A stretch of DNA of 64,000 bases from Micromonospora sp. C28SCA-DRY-2 (GCF_030519475.1 NZ_JAUMKD010000001.1:1116001-1180000), one strand, 5' to 3'; numbered from the stretch's first letter, positions 53,226 to 63,066 are shown. Program-made: numbers and translations. Notes: generated by a model from the letters alone, not told the origin.

Positions 53226-54653
53226 GTGACGATCCCGTACCCGAACATCCAGCCGGTACCCGCCATCGCCGCGGTGACGCCCCCCTCCGGGGCGCCCCGG
53301 CCGCGGGTCACCTTCCTGGGCACCGGCTACCTCGGCGCGACGTACGCCATCTGTTACGCCGAACTGGGCTACGAGGTGCTCGGCTTCGACGTCGACGCGG
53401 ACAAGATCGCCAAGCTGAACGCGGGCGAGGTGCCGATCCACGAGCCCGGTCTGGACGAGCTGCTCAAGCGCAACCTGGCCGCCGGGCGGCTGCGGTTCAG
53501 CACCGACATCGCCGAGACCGCCGACTTCGGTGACGTGCACTTCATCTGCGTCGGCACCCCGCAGCGGGCCGACGGCATGGGCGCCGACCTGTCGTACGTC
53601 GAGGCGTCGGTGACCAGCCTCGCCCAGCACCTGACCCGCAAGGCGCTGATCGTCGGCAAGTCCACCGTCCCGGTCGGCACCGCCGAGTGGGTCGAGCAGC
53701 TGGTCGGCAAGCACACCCCGGCCGACCTCGGCGTCGAGGTGGCGTGGAGCCCGGAGTTCCTCCAGGAGGGCTTCGCCGTCGACGACGTGCTGCGCCCCAA
53801 CCGGATCGTGGTCGGCGTCAAGAGCGAGTGGGCCAACGGCATGCTCTACGCCGCCCACAAGGGCGTCTTCGACCTGGCCGCCACCGAGGACCGCGAGGTG
53901 CCCCTGGTGGTGACCGACTTCGCCACCGCCGAGCTGGTCAAGGTCGCCGCGAACGCCTTCCTGGCCACCAAGATCTCGTTCATCAACGCGATGGCCGAGG
54001 TCTGCGAGGCCTCCGGCGGCGACGTGACCCAGCTCGCCCGGGCCATCGGCTACGACCCCCGGATCGGCAACCGGTTCCTCCAGGCCGGCCTCGGCTTCGG
54101 CGGCGCCTGCCTGCCCAAGGACATCCGGGCGTTCCAGGCCCGGGCCCAGGAGCTGGGCGCCGGGGAGGCGCTGCGCTTCCTGCACGAGGTCGACCTGATC
54201 AACCTGCGCCGCCGGACCCGGGTCCTCCAGCTCGCCGCGGAGCTGCTCGGCCGCCGCTCCGGGCCGGCCGGTCCGGACCTGTCCGGCACCCGGATCGCCG
54301 TGCTCGGCGCCACCTTCAAGCCCAACACCGACGACGTACGCGACGCGCCCGCGCTGGCCGTCGCCGCGCTGCTGCACAAGGCCGGCGCCGACGTGCACGT
54401 CTACGACCCGCAGGGCACCGAGAACGCCCGCCGGGTGGCGCCCGAGCTGACCTACGAGGCCAGCATGAACGACGCCGTCACCGGCGCCGACCTGGTCTGC
54501 GTACTGACCGAGTGGGCCGACTTCCGCAACGCCGACCCGGTCGCCCTCGGCGAGCTGGCCGCCGGCCGGAAGGTGGTCGACGGCCGCAACTGCCTCGACT
54601 CCGCCCTGTGGACCCAGGCCGGCTGGGAGTACCGCGGCATGGGCCGCCCCTGA
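53226..54653 (+). CDS. UDP-glucose/GDP-mannose dehydrogenase family protein
   Basis: A 475-residue nucleotide-sugar dehydrogenase forming a uronic acid. The NAD motif FLGTGYLGATYA is N-terminal, catalytic Cys295 lies in GFGGACLPKD, and the C-terminal UDP-binding part includes LGATFKPNTDDVRDAP. GTG at 53226 has GGAGAA 7 nt upstream. Length is about 30 more than typical UGD because of a short N-terminal extension. UDP-glucose is the most likely substrate; GDP-mannose is possible given manC nearby. A palindromic terminator follows. Confidence 0.9.
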   Translation: MTIPYPNIQPVPAIAAVTPPSGAPRPRVTFLGTGYLGATYAICYAELGYEVLGFDVDADKIAKLNAGEVPIHEPGLDELLKRNLAAGRLRFSTDIAETADFGDVHFICVGTPQRADGMGADLSYVEASVTSLAQHLTRKALIVGKSTVPVGTAEWVEQLVGKHTPADLGVEVAWSPEFLQEGFAVDDVLRPNRIVVGVKSEWANGMLYAAHKGVFDLAATEDREVPLVVTDFATAELVKVAANAFLATKISFINAMAEVCEASGGDVTQLARAIGYDPRIGNRFLQAGLGFGGACLPKDIRAFQARAQELGAGEALRFLHEVDLINLRRRTRVLQLAAELLGRRSGPAGPDLSGTRIAVLGATFKPNTDDVRDAPALAVAALLHKAGADVHVYDPQGTENARRVAPELTYEASMNDAVTGADLVCVLTEWADFRNADPVALGELAAGRKVVDGRNCLDSALWTQAGWEYRGMGRP

Positions 54654-54675
54654 CGGTCCCCCATCCCGACACCGA

Positions 54676-54709
54676 CGGCCGGCCGCGGAGCGCGCTCCGC
54701 GGCCGGCCG
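54676..54709. terminator. 34-bp perfect palindrome, terminator of the dehydrogenase gene
   Basis: Self-complementary from 54676 to 54709 (centre between 54692 and 54693), 22 bp after the dehydrogenase stop. Confidence 0.8.
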
Positions 54710-54810
54710 CGTCACTGGTTTGCCCCGGACCCGCCGTCAACTGTCGAATTCCGCGCCGCCATTGGGCATGCTGCGACAGTGGGAGTCCACAGTGCGGGTG
54801 GAGGGGTGTC

Positions 54811-57800
54811 GTGGCGACCTTTCAGTGCTCCTCGTGCGGCCGGGAGATCAAGCCGGCCGTCCGCTGCCCGCACTGCGGGGCCGAGCAGCCACAGTGGATC
54901 GAGCACCTGGCGGAGATCGAGCGGTCCATCGCGGAGATGAAGGCCCGCGAGGCCGCCATCGCCAGCGAGCAGCGGCAGATCGCCGCCAAGATGCAGGCCG
55001 CGCTCTTCCAGCGGGACATCCTCGCGCACGCCGGTGAGGAACGGCTCAAGCAGGCCACCCGGCCCCGCCGGGTGCTGCGCCGCCGGCCGGGCCGCCGACC
55101 GCCGACGGCCACCACCGGAGCCCCGCCCCGGGTGCCCCGGCAGGGCACCCCGCCGCCCGGCCCGGAGGAGCCGCCGCCCCCCTCGACCGCCACCTGGCTC
55201 GACGCCGACAACCCGGAGCACCCGCCGGAGGCGTCCTCCCGCGAGGTGCAGAACATCCCGCTCGGCCTGGGCGCGCTGCTGCTCGGGGTGGCCGCGGTGG
55301 TCTTCGCCGCGGTGGCGACCAGCTCCATGGACGCGCTGGGCCGGCTGGGCATCCTGCTGCTCGCCACGGTGCTGATGCTGCTCGCCCCGCCCGCGCTGGC
55401 CCGCCGGGGGCTCACCTCCACCGCCGAGACCATCGCCGCGGTGGGGCTGCTGCTGGTGCCGCTGGCCGGGTACGCGCTCTGGGCGGTCGACCGGATCGGT
55501 GGCAGCGGCGCCTCCGGGGCGGTCTTCGCCGGGCTGGTCTTCGCGGTCACCGCCGGCGTCGCCTTCGGCTACGCCAACTGGACCGGCCTGCGCGCCCCGC
55601 GGTTCGCCACCGTGCTCGCCGCCCAGCCCGTGGTGCCACTGTTCGCGTACGACCGGATCACCGGACCGGCCGGCTGGGCGCTGGCGCTGACCGTGGTGGC
55701 CGTCCTCGACCTGTGGCTGGCCCGCACCCCGGTCACCGTGGAACGGCCGGTGCGCCGTGACCTCCCGTCGCCCGCCCCGGCGGAGGCGGCGGATCCGGCC
55801 GAGCCGGCCGAGCCGGCCGCCGCACCGGCGGCGCCCCGGCAACGGCAGCCCGAGGGCCGGCCGGAGGGCGCGCCGGAGGAGGCCGGCGAGGTGCTCACCG
55901 GCACCAGCCCGGCCGGCCCGGACGCCGCGCCGACCCGTCCGGTGCCGTGGCTGCGCGAGCTGACCTGGCTGCTGCACGCCGTCGCGGTCGCGGTCGCCCT
56001 CGCGTACGCGGTCACCGCGCTGCTGCGCGCGCAGACCGTGCCCACCGCGGTCGGCGCCGGCACGGTGCTGCTGCTGGCCGCCGCGGTGGCGCTGGCCGGG
56101 ACGCTCGCGCTGGGCCGGCCGCCGCTGCCGGACGTCGGCGCCGGCATCCTCACCCTCGCCGTGATCGGGGCGCTGGGCCGGGTCGCCTCGGTGGCCCTGC
56201 CCGGCCGGTCGCTGCTGCTGATCGCGGCGGTGATCACGGCGACCGGGCTGGCCGTGCGCGCGCTGCCGGAGGCGGCCCGGCGCGGCCCGCAGTTCGCCTC
56301 CGCGGTGGCGCTGACCGTCAGCGGTGTGGTGGTGGCCGGCGGGGCCCTGCGGGCCGGCGTGGCCCCGGTCCGCGCCGCGCTGCCCGCCTGGGCCGCCGAC
56401 CTCGACCGGTATCCGGCCGAGCTGGCCGCCGCGGTCGGCCCGGCCGCCTGGCAGCTCGCCGCGAGCGCCTTCCTGCTCACCGTCGCCGCGGTGCTGGCCC
56501 TGCCACCGGAGATCCGTCGGGAGTTCGCGGTGGTCGGCGCGGCGCTGACCGCGCTCGCCGTCCCGGCCTCCTTCGGGCTCGACTGGGCGGTGGCGCCCTG
56601 GCCGCTGGTGCTGGCCGCGGTCGGCATCGGCGTGGCCGGGCTCTCCGCCCGGACGGAACGGGCCGCGCTGGCGCACGCGCTCACCGCCGCCGCGGTGGGC
56701 CTGTTCGGCGCGGGTGCCGCGCTGGCCCGGCCGGCGTTGACCACCGCCGTGCTGCTCACCCTCTTCGCGGCGGGCGTCCTGGTCGCGCTGGCGCCCCGGG
56801 TCCGGCTCGCGCCGGCGGCGACCGAGACCCTCGCCGCCTGGGCCGCCGGCGGCGCCGCGTTCGCGCTGCCCGGGGCGGTGGCGGCCTTCGTCGCCGCGAC
56901 GGTGCCCAGCGGACCCACGCCCACCCCGGCCAGCCTGCGCGAGGTGACCGTGCCGGTGCTCGCGGCCGCCTTCCTCGCGGTCTGCGTGACCCTCGGCTAC
57001 GCCGCCATCGTGCAGGTCTCGCAGCGGCAGATCCCGGCCCCGCTGGCGGTGGGCACCGGGCTCGGGGCGCTGGTCGTCACCGCTGCCGCGTTCGGGGCAC
57101 CCGGCGCGACCGTCGCCGACGCCTGGGTGGGCGCGCTGCTGCTGGTCGCCGCGGTGCTGCTCTTCCTGGCCCCGTCGATCGACGCGGGTCGGCGCTCCGA
57201 CCTCACCCTCGACGGGTCCGACCTGGCGGCGGCCGCGGTGACCGCCGCCCTGATCGCCACCCTGGTCCGGGTGGCCGCCGTGCTCGCCCCGGGCGGTCAA
57301 CTGGCGGTGGCCGCCGCGCTGGTGCTGGTGGTCGCGGTCGCCGCCCGGGCGATGCCGGCGGAGTGGCGGCGCGGGCCGGTGCTCGGCATCGCCCTCGGCG
57401 GGGCGCTGATCGGGGTGCTGGCCGGTTGGATGGCGCTGCGCGGCGGGGTGGGCGTCCTGGCCACCCCCGGGCCGATCTGGGCCGGGGACCTGAGCGGCTG
57501 GCCGGCCGCGCCGACCGGCGGCGCCACCTGGCAGGCCCCGGTCGCGCTGGCGCTGCTCGGCGTCGCCGCCGCGATCCTCCTGCCGCCGCCCTGGCGGTAC
57601 GACGTGTCCGGGGTGGCCGCCGTGCTGGCCACCATCGGCGCCCCGGCCGCGTTCGACCTGCCGTGGTGGTCACCGGTGCTGGTCGGGGGCATGGTCGCCA
57701 CGGTCTTCGGGATGGCGGCGGTGGCCTCGGTCGACCCGCGCGCCGGGCTGTCCCGGGCCACCGTGGCCGGCGTGGTGGCGCTGCACGCGGCCGGCGCCGG

Positions 57801-59754
57801 GCTGGTCCGGCCGTGGACCACCGCGCTGGCGCTCGGCAGCATCGCCCTGATCGGGATGGTGGTGGCGGCGCTGGCCCGGTCGCTCGCCGAGCCGCTGGTG
57901 CCGGACATCGAGGCCGACGGGATGCCGCCGTACCTGGCCCAGATCGGGGGCGCCGCGGCCGGGGCGGCGGTACTCGCGCTGCCCGGTGCGGTCGCCGCGC
58001 TGGCGGCCGAGTTCGGCCGCTCGCCGCAGGTGGTGCTGACCGCCGCGCTGGCCGCGTCCAGCCTCGGTCTCGCCGGGGTGGCCGCGGTACGCCGCCAGGT
58101 GCCGCAGTACCTGCCCTGGACCAGCGCGGCGGTGGTCGGCGGCGCCACCATCAGTGCCCTGGCCGCCGTCCCCAGTGGCCTGCCGGTGGGCGTGTACGCC
58201 GCCGCCGCGGGCCTGCTCGGGGTGCTGGCCGAACTGGTCCGTGGGGCCACCGAGCCACCGGCCGGCTCGGCCCAGCCGGTACGGCGCTGGTCCGTGCTGC
58301 TCGACGGGGCGCTGCGGCGGCTGCCGGACGACGGCACCCGGCGCCGCTGGCGGGTCAGCCCGGCGGCCGGCGCCCTCGCCGCGGCCGCCCTGCCGACCGT
58401 CATCGCGCTGGTGTCGATCGCGCCGGCACTGGTCGTGGCGCTGGTCGAGCCGCACGCCACGCTCTCCCGGGTGTGGCAGGGGCCGCCGCCCGGGCTGCTC
58501 AGCCCGCCGCCCGACGCCGTCGACCCGGCGCACGTGCTGACCGCGCTGCTGCTGACCGCGACCGCGGCGCTGGCCGCCACCGGGTTCAGCGGCGGGCGCC
58601 GGTCCCGGGCGGTGCCGGTGGTGCTGCCCGGCGCGGCGGTGACCCTGCTGATCACCCCGACCGCGCTCGGCAGCGGCTGGCCGACGAGCACCCTGGCCGC
58701 GCTCTCGGTCTTCACCATCTCGATGCTCGGTCTGGCGCTGACCCCGCCCCCGCCGCTGGTCGAGCCGGCCCGCTCGCTGCGGCTGGCCCGGGTGCTGGTC
58801 TTCGCCATCGGCCTGGCGGCCGGCGGCGCCGGGCTCGCCGGCAGCCTGGCCACCCGGGACCTGACCCTCTTCACGCTCGGCGGCGCGGTCGGTGTCGGCA
58901 CGGTCGCCGCGCTCTTCGGCACCAACCAGCGGGCGCGCATCCTCGGCTGGCTCTTCGCCTCGCTGATGGCCCAGCTCTTCGTGCTCACCGCCGGCCTGGT
59001 CGCCGGGCTGGCCGCGGTCTGGTCCGCGTTCGGCGTACTCGCCGTCGGGGCGGCGCTGCAGGTGTTCGCGGCCACCCTGCCCCGGCTGCGCCGCCCCGAG
59101 GCGCAGCGCGAGGCGGCCACCGTGGAGTGGAGCGGGCACGCCGCCGCGCTGATCGCCCTGGCGCTGGCCTTCGACTCGCCCCGGCACATCGCCGCCCTGC
59201 TGGCCGCCTGGGGTGCGGTCCTCGGGGTGGCGGCGACCCGTCCGGGCCGCCGGCCGGTGGAGCGGCGGATCCTGTTCTGGGCGGTGGTGGCCTGCGAGAT
59301 CAGCGCCTGGTGGATCCTGATGCGGGTCGCCGACGTGGCGCTGCCCGAGGCGTACACGCTGCCGTTCGCGGCGCTGGCCCTGCTGGTCGGCGTCCTGGAG
59401 CTGCGGCAGCGCGCCGACCTGAGCAGTTGGGTGGCGTACGGGCCGGCGCTGGTCGCCGCGTTCCTGCCGACCCTGGCGATCGTGCTGGCCACCGACTCCA
59501 GCACCCTGCGGCAGGTGCTGCTGCTGCTCGGCGCGGTGGCCGTGCTGGTCTTCGGCTCGATGAGTCAGCAGCAGGCCCCGGTGATCGTCGGCGCGACGGT
59601 CACCGCGATCACCGCGATCCACGCGCTGTTCGCCTTCGGCCCGTGGCTGGCGCTGATCCCGGTCGGCATCCTGCTGCTGGTGCTCGGCGCGAGCAACGAG
59701 CGGCGCCGCCGGGCCCAGGAACGGTTGCAGACCGCGCTGCGCGGCATGCGGTGA
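54811..59754 (+). CDS. Giant polytopic membrane protein (SCO7613-type) with internal duplication
   Basis: A 1,647-residue protein. The N-terminus has a zinc ribbon (Cys6, Cys9, Cys19, Cys22), a coiled coil (about 30-70), a Pro-rich linker, then more than thirty hydrophobic segments to the C-terminus. Two stretches of about 365 residues (about 390-755 and 755-1120) are alike in order: ALP/AMP..RRGP, WAADL or WAGDL, a WQ motif, LPPE/LPPP, and ALPGAVAA. GTG at 54811 has GGAGGGG upstream. Function unknown; the family is annotated in Streptomyces and Micromonospora without an assigned role. Confidence 0.8.
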   Translation: MATFQCSSCGREIKPAVRCPHCGAEQPQWIEHLAEIERSIAEMKAREAAIASEQRQIAAKMQAALFQRDILAHAGEERLKQATRPRRVLRRRPGRRPPTATTGAPPRVPRQGTPPPGPEEPPPPSTATWLDADNPEHPPEASSREVQNIPLGLGALLLGVAAVVFAAVATSSMDALGRLGILLLATVLMLLAPPALARRGLTSTAETIAAVGLLLVPLAGYALWAVDRIGGSGASGAVFAGLVFAVTAGVAFGYANWTGLRAPRFATVLAAQPVVPLFAYDRITGPAGWALALTVVAVLDLWLARTPVTVERPVRRDLPSPAPAEAADPAEPAEPAAAPAAPRQRQPEGRPEGAPEEAGEVLTGTSPAGPDAAPTRPVPWLRELTWLLHAVAVAVALAYAVTALLRAQTVPTAVGAGTVLLLAAAVALAGTLALGRPPLPDVGAGILTLAVIGALGRVASVALPGRSLLLIAAVITATGLAVRALPEAARRGPQFASAVALTVSGVVVAGGALRAGVAPVRAALPAWAADLDRYPAELAAAVGPAAWQLAASAFLLTVAAVLALPPEIRREFAVVGAALTALAVPASFGLDWAVAPWPLVLAAVGIGVAGLSARTERAALAHALTAAAVGLFGAGAALARPALTTAVLLTLFAAGVLVALAPRVRLAPAATETLAAWAAGGAAFALPGAVAAFVAATVPSGPTPTPASLREVTVPVLAAAFLAVCVTLGYAAIVQVSQRQIPAPLAVGTGLGALVVTAAAFGAPGATVADAWVGALLLVAAVLLFLAPSIDAGRRSDLTLDGSDLAAAAVTAALIATLVRVAAVLAPGGQLAVAAALVLVVAVAARAMPAEWRRGPVLGIALGGALIGVLAGWMALRGGVGVLATPGPIWAGDLSGWPAAPTGGATWQAPVALALLGVAAAILLPPPWRYDVSGVAAVLATIGAPAAFDLPWWSPVLVGGMVATVFGMAAVASVDPRAGLSRATVAGVVALHAAGAGLVRPWTTALALGSIALIGMVVAALARSLAEPLVPDIEADGMPPYLAQIGGAAAGAAVLALPGAVAALAAEFGRSPQVVLTAALAASSLGLAGVAAVRRQVPQYLPWTSAAVVGGATISALAAVPSGLPVGVYAAAAGLLGVLAELVRGATEPPAGSAQPVRRWSVLLDGALRRLPDDGTRRRWRVSPAAGALAAAALPTVIALVSIAPALVVALVEPHATLSRVWQGPPPGLLSPPPDAVDPAHVLTALLLTATAALAATGFSGGRRSRAVPVVLPGAAVTLLITPTALGSGWPTSTLAALSVFTISMLGLALTPPPPLVEPARSLRLARVLVFAIGLAAGGAGLAGSLATRDLTLFTLGGAVGVGTVAALFGTNQRARILGWLFASLMAQLFVLTAGLVAGLAAVWSAFGVLAVGAALQVFAATLPRLRRPEAQREAATVEWSGHAAALIALALAFDSPRHIAALLAAWGAVLGVAATRPGRRPVERRILFWAVVACEISAWWILMRVADVALPEAYTLPFAALALLVGVLELRQRADLSSWVAYGPALVAAFLPTLAIVLATDSSTLRQVLLLLGAVAVLVFGSMSQQQAPVIVGATVTAITAIHALFAFGPWLALIPVGILLLVLGASNERRRRAQERLQTALRGMR

Positions 59755-59787
59755 GGCGGAGGGGCCCGGTGGGCCTCGGCCCGGGCG

Positions 59788-59806
59788 GGCAGCCGACGCG
59801 GCTGCC
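59788..59806. terminator. Short hairpin between convergent genes
   Basis: Seven-bp arms GGCAGCC (59788-59794) and GGCTGCC (59800-59806) with a 5-nt loop, between the giant membrane protein and the MerR gene. Confidence 0.45.
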
Positions 59807-59860
59807 GCCGGGGCCGCGCCCGCCGGGCCGCCGCCACGAGTGCGGGTTCCGACCCCCGCC

Positions 59861-60664
59861 CTACTGCCAGCCGGCGGTGTCGGGGTCGATGCCGTGGGCG
59901 CGTGCGCTGGCGTCGATGCTCTGCCGGAACCAGGTGGCCAGGCCCGCGCGGATGCCGTCGTAGTGGGCGGCGAAACCCGGATCGGCCTCGAACGTGCGGC
60001 CGAGACAGACCTGCATCTGCCGGGTGAGGGGGAAGTACGCGGCGAACACCTCACGGTGCCGCTCGACCAGGTGGTTCGCTTCCGGGCTGCCCGGCGCGAC
60101 ACCGGCGTCCATCGCGTCCGCGAGGGCCCTGTCGAGGTCGGCAACCGTGTCGGCGACGGCCCGCCACTCCTCCGGACTGCGGGAGGCCGAGCGTTCGGCG
60201 TACTGCTGCCACTGCGCCGTGTCGCCGTAGCGCTGACGGGCCTGGGCGGGCCAGTCCGGGTTCCACTGGGGGCCGAAGATCGCGGCCTGCTGCTCGGCGG
60301 TCAGCAGCAGGCCGCGCTCGTGGGCGGCGATCATCCGGTCCAGGCCGGCGCTGAGCTGCTGAAGGCGGTCGATCCGCTGGGCGACCTGGGCGCGCTGCGC
60401 GCGCAGCGCGCCCGGCACGTCCGCGGCCGGGTCGTCCAGGACGGCCCGGATCCGCTCCAGCTCCAGGCCGATCTCCCGGTAGACCACGATGCGCTGCAGG
60501 CGTTCCAGGTCACCGGCGGTGTAGAGCCGGTATCCGGCGGGCGTGCGCAGCGACGGCCGCGCCAGACCGATGTCGTCCCAGTGGTGCAGCGCGCGGACGG
60601 TCACCCCCAGCCGCGTGGAGACCTGACCGACGGTCAGGCCGTCGGCGTCAGTGGCCGCCGGCAT
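59861..60664 (-). CDS. MerR-family regulator with TipAS-like domain
   Basis: A 267-residue regulator. The N-terminal MerR winged helix reads TVGQVSTRLGVTVRALHHWDDIGLARPS, followed by a coiled coil (about 75-110) and a C-terminal TipAS-type ligand-binding domain (about 115-265; LTAEQQAAIFGPQW, EEWRAVADTVADL, FAAHYDGIRAGLATWF). In TipAL this domain captures thiopeptide antibiotics; a cysteine is present here in MQVCLGRTF. The ATG at 60664 overlaps the VOC gene by 17 bp. It probably activates its own operon through the 61201-61231 promoter. Confidence 0.85.
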   Translation of the reverse strand: MPAATDADGLTVGQVSTRLGVTVRALHHWDDIGLARPSLRTPAGYRLYTAGDLERLQRIVVYREIGLELERIRAVLDDPAADVPGALRAQRAQVAQRIDRLQQLSAGLDRMIAAHERGLLLTAEQQAAIFGPQWNPDWPAQARQRYGDTAQWQQYAERSASRSPEEWRAVADTVADLDRALADAMDAGVAPGSPEANHLVERHREVFAAYFPLTRQMQVCLGRTFEADPGFAAHYDGIRAGLATWFRQSIDASARAHGIDPDTAGWQ

Positions 60665-61193
60665 GCTCCGCGTCGTCGCCGCGACCGACGCCCGGTGGGG
60701 TGATCCCGATGGCTGCAAGGTTCCGCGCCTCCTGACTGGCTGGATCGAACGGCTTCGCCGCGGTGAAGATGATCCGTGCGTTCTCGGGGGTGACCACCTC
60801 CACGTCGCGGGTGTTCCAGGGAGTGTCCCGCGGGCCGTCGACCGAGTCCGGGTTCACCGCGCGACAGGCCTCGACGATGGAGTCGACCTGGCTGAGCACG
60901 CACGCGAAGCTGAGGCTCAGCGCCGGCGCCTGCGCCGGAACGCTCTCCGCCGAGACCAGGAGTACGTCCTGGAACGCCCACCGGCGCAGATGCACCAGCG
61001 TGCCGGGGATGCTGAACAGCTCGAAGAACCCGAGCCCACGCACCCAGAAGTCCACCGACGCCGCCAGATCGCTGGTGGGGATCGTCGCGAACGCGGGCAT
61101 CCCGTAGATGCCCCGGAACGGCTCCGGCGCCACCGCGTCCGGGCCGGGCGCGGGCACGGGACTCATCTCGAAAGCGTTGTAGTAGTCGCTCAT
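60648..61193 (-). CDS. VOC-family (glyoxalase/bleomycin resistance-like) protein
   Basis: A 181-residue protein with a VOC fold: FATIPTSDLAASVDFWVRGLGFFELF is the first module, and LSFACVLSQVDSIVEACRAVNPDS the second. Such proteins bind and sequester antibiotics or act as dioxygenases or glyoxalases. The ATG at 61193 follows a MerR-type promoter with a 7-nt leader, so the message is leaderless. It is co-transcribed with the TipA-like regulator, which suggests drug sensing or sequestration. Confidence 0.82.
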   Translation of the reverse strand: MSDYYNAFEMSPVPAPGPDAVAPEPFRGIYGMPAFATIPTSDLAASVDFWVRGLGFFELFSIPGTLVHLRRWAFQDVLLVSAESVPAQAPALSLSFACVLSQVDSIVEACRAVNPDSVDGPRDTPWNTRDVEVVTPENARIIFTAAKPFDPASQEARNLAAIGITPPGVGRGDDAEHAGGH

Positions 61194-61200
61194 GCACCCC

Positions 61201-61231
61201 ACCCTCCGGCCTCACGCACCGTGAGGGTCAA
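61201..61231 (-). promoter_or_regulatory. MerR-type promoter, leaderless, of the VOC-tipA operon
   Basis: On the minus strand TTGACC (61231-61226) and GAGGGT (61206-61201) are 19 bp apart. A perfect palindrome CCTCACG-3 nt-CGTGAGG (61210-61226) lies within the spacer. GAGGGT ends 7 nt before the ATG at 61193. Confidence 0.75.
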
Positions 61232-61309
61232 GCCGGATCCGGGAAGCCGTCCGGGCGAACGCGATGGCCGGGCACGCCCGAACCGGCGGCGGTGCCAGGG
61301 CCCGGCGGG

Positions 61310-61801
61310 TCAGGCCAGCGAGGCGCGGAGGGCGGCGTCCTTCTCGGCCACCAACTGCTCCAGGTCGGCCTGGTAGGCCGACATCCGGTCGAGCAGGGCC
61401 CGGTCGGCGGCGGCCAGGATCCGGACGGCGAGCAGCCCGGCGTTACGGGCGTTGCCGATCGACACGGTGGCCACCGGCACGCCGGCCGGCATCTGCACGA
61501 TGGAGAGCAGCGAGTCCATCCCGTCCAGGTGCTTCAGCGGCACCGGCACGCCGATCACCGGCAGCGGGGTGACCGAGGCGACCATGCCGGGCAGGGCCGC
61601 CGCACCACCGGCCCCGGCGATGATCACCTTCAGGCCGCGGTCGGCCGCGGCCCGGCCGTACTCGATCATCTTCACCGGCGTACGGTGCGCCGAGACGACC
61701 TCGACCTCGTAGGACACCTCGAACTCGGCCAGCACCTCGGCCGCCGCCTTCATGGTGGGCCAGTCCGAGTCGCTGCCCATGATCAGCCCGACCGTGCTCA
61801 C
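61310..61801 (-). CDS. purE: N5-carboxyaminoimidazole ribonucleotide mutase
   Basis: A 163-residue PurE class I enzyme of purine synthesis. The signature [11 protein letters not shown], the SAHRTP loop, [14 protein letters not shown] and [11 protein letters not shown] are conserved. The GTG at 61801 is favoured over an upstream ATG at 61858, because the AAAGG end of a small repeat supplies its ribosome-binding site. It follows purK by 40 bp. Confidence 0.93.
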   Translation of the reverse strand: MSTVGLIMGSDSDWPTMKAAAEVLAEFEVSYEVEVVSAHRTPVKMIEYGRAAADRGLKVIIAGAGGAAALPGMVASVTPLPVIGVPVPLKHLDGMDSLLSIVQMPAGVPVATVSIGNARNAGLLAVRILAAADRALLDRMSAYQADLEQLVAEKDAALRASLA

Positions 61802-61812
61802 TGGTGCCTGCC

Positions 61813-61858
61813 TTTCGTTCGCGACTGCGGGACTCGCAAGCTCACTCCTCGCGCTCAC
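61813..61858 (-). repeat. Intercistronic repeat carrying stop region and Shine-Dalgarno, copy 2
   Basis: On the minus strand it reads GTGAGCGCGAGGAG, variable middle, CCCGCAGTCGCGAACGAAAGG. The purK reading frame runs into it and ends at a TGA inside (61844-61842), and its AAAGG end lies upstream of purE. Same element as 24154-24202. Confidence 0.75.
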
Positions 61859-63029
61859 CGCGACCCTCCCGCAGCCAGCGGGCGGCCCGCGCGGCCCGGG
61901 TCCGTACCTCGTCCAGGTCGTCGCCGAGCAGCGTGACGTGCCCGATCTTCCGCCCGGGGCGTACCTGCTTGCCGTAGAGGTGCACCTTCGCCCCCGGCTC
62001 GGCGGCGAAGAGGTGGTGCAGCCGCTCGTCGATCGACATCCCGCCCGGCTCGCCGCCGAGCACGTTCGCCATCACCACCACCGGCGCGGTCAGCGCGGTG
62101 TCGCCCATCGGGTAGTCGAGCACCGCCCGCAGGTGCTGCTCGAACTGCGAGGTGCGGGCGCCCTCGATGGTCCAGTGGCCGGAGTTGTGCGGTCGCATGG
62201 CCAGTTCGTTCACCACGATCGCCGGGCGGCCGGCGGAGTCGACGACCTCGAACAGCTCGACCGCGAGCAGGCCGACCACGCCGAGCGCGGTGGCCAGGTC
62301 GATGGCGAGCTGCTGGGCGGCGACCGCCAGGTCCTCGGGCAGGTCGGGCGCCGGGGCCAGCACCTCGACGCAGATGCCGTCCCGCTGCACCGTCTCGACC
62401 ACCGGGTACGCGGCCACCTGCCCGAACGGCGAGCGGGCCACCTGCACGGCGAGTTCGCGGCGCAGCGGCACCCGCTCCTCGACGATCAGCCGGGTACCGC
62501 CGGCCAGCAGGGTGCCGGCCAGCTCGGCGGCCTGCGCCGGCCCGTCCACCACCCAGACGCCCCGGCCGTCGTACCCGCCGCTGGCCGCCTTGAGCACCAC
62601 CGGCCAGCCCACCTCGTCGCCGAAGCCGACCAGGTCGGCGGGCTCGCCGACCGGCCGCCACGCCGGGTTGGGCGCGCCCAGCTCGGTCAGCCGCTCCCGC
62701 ATCGCCCGCTTGTCCTGGGCGTACCGCAGCGCCTCGGCCGGCGGAAAGAGCTTCACGCCCTCGGCGGCCAGGGTGCGGATGTGCTCGTTCGGCACGTGCT
62801 CGTGGTCGAAGGTGACCACGTCGCAGCCCTTGGCGAAGGTGCGCAGCGCGGCGAGGTCGGTGTGGTCGCCGTACTGGACGTCGGCGGCGACCAGCGCGGC
62901 GCCGTCGTCCGGGGCGAGCGCCAGCACGCGCAGCGACTGGCCGAGGGCGATCGCGGACTGGTGGGTCATCCGGGCCAGCTGGCCGCCGCCCACCATGCCG
63001 ACTACAGGCAGACCGGTACGGGAATCCAT
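61842..63029 (-). CDS. purK: 5-(carboxyamino)imidazole ribonucleotide synthase
   Basis: A 395-residue ATP-grasp enzyme preceding PurE. Motifs: [12 protein letters not shown] at the N-terminus, [14 protein letters not shown] (ATP-binding), LLAVELFEV, and [13 protein letters not shown]. The last residues GEREE come from repeat sequence. The ATG at 63029 is 9 nt after TAGGCT, possibly a short leader. It catalyses ATP-dependent carboxylation of AIR. Confidence 0.93.
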   Translation of the reverse strand: MDSRTGLPVVGMVGGGQLARMTHQSAIALGQSLRVLALAPDDGAALVAADVQYGDHTDLAALRTFAKGCDVVTFDHEHVPNEHIRTLAAEGVKLFPPAEALRYAQDKRAMRERLTELGAPNPAWRPVGEPADLVGFGDEVGWPVVLKAASGGYDGRGVWVVDGPAQAAELAGTLLAGGTRLIVEERVPLRRELAVQVARSPFGQVAAYPVVETVQRDGICVEVLAPAPDLPEDLAVAAQQLAIDLATALGVVGLLAVELFEVVDSAGRPAIVVNELAMRPHNSGHWTIEGARTSQFEQHLRAVLDYPMGDTALTAPVVVMANVLGGEPGGMSIDERLHHLFAAEPGAKVHLYGKQVRPGRKIGHVTLLGDDLDEVRTRAARAARWLREGRGEREE

Positions 63030-63066
63030 AGCGGCGCCAGCCTATCCGGCCGGGCCGCCACCCTCC

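Noticed and set aside
55947..59963. A 1,338-codon plus-strand frame inside the giant membrane protein
   Set aside because: It is an Arg/Gly-rich shifted frame within 54811-59754; the membrane protein frame has regular hydrophobic segments and a zinc ribbon.
57297..60144. Long minus-strand frames opposite the membrane protein
   Set aside because: Low-complexity antisense translations with no recognisable motifs.
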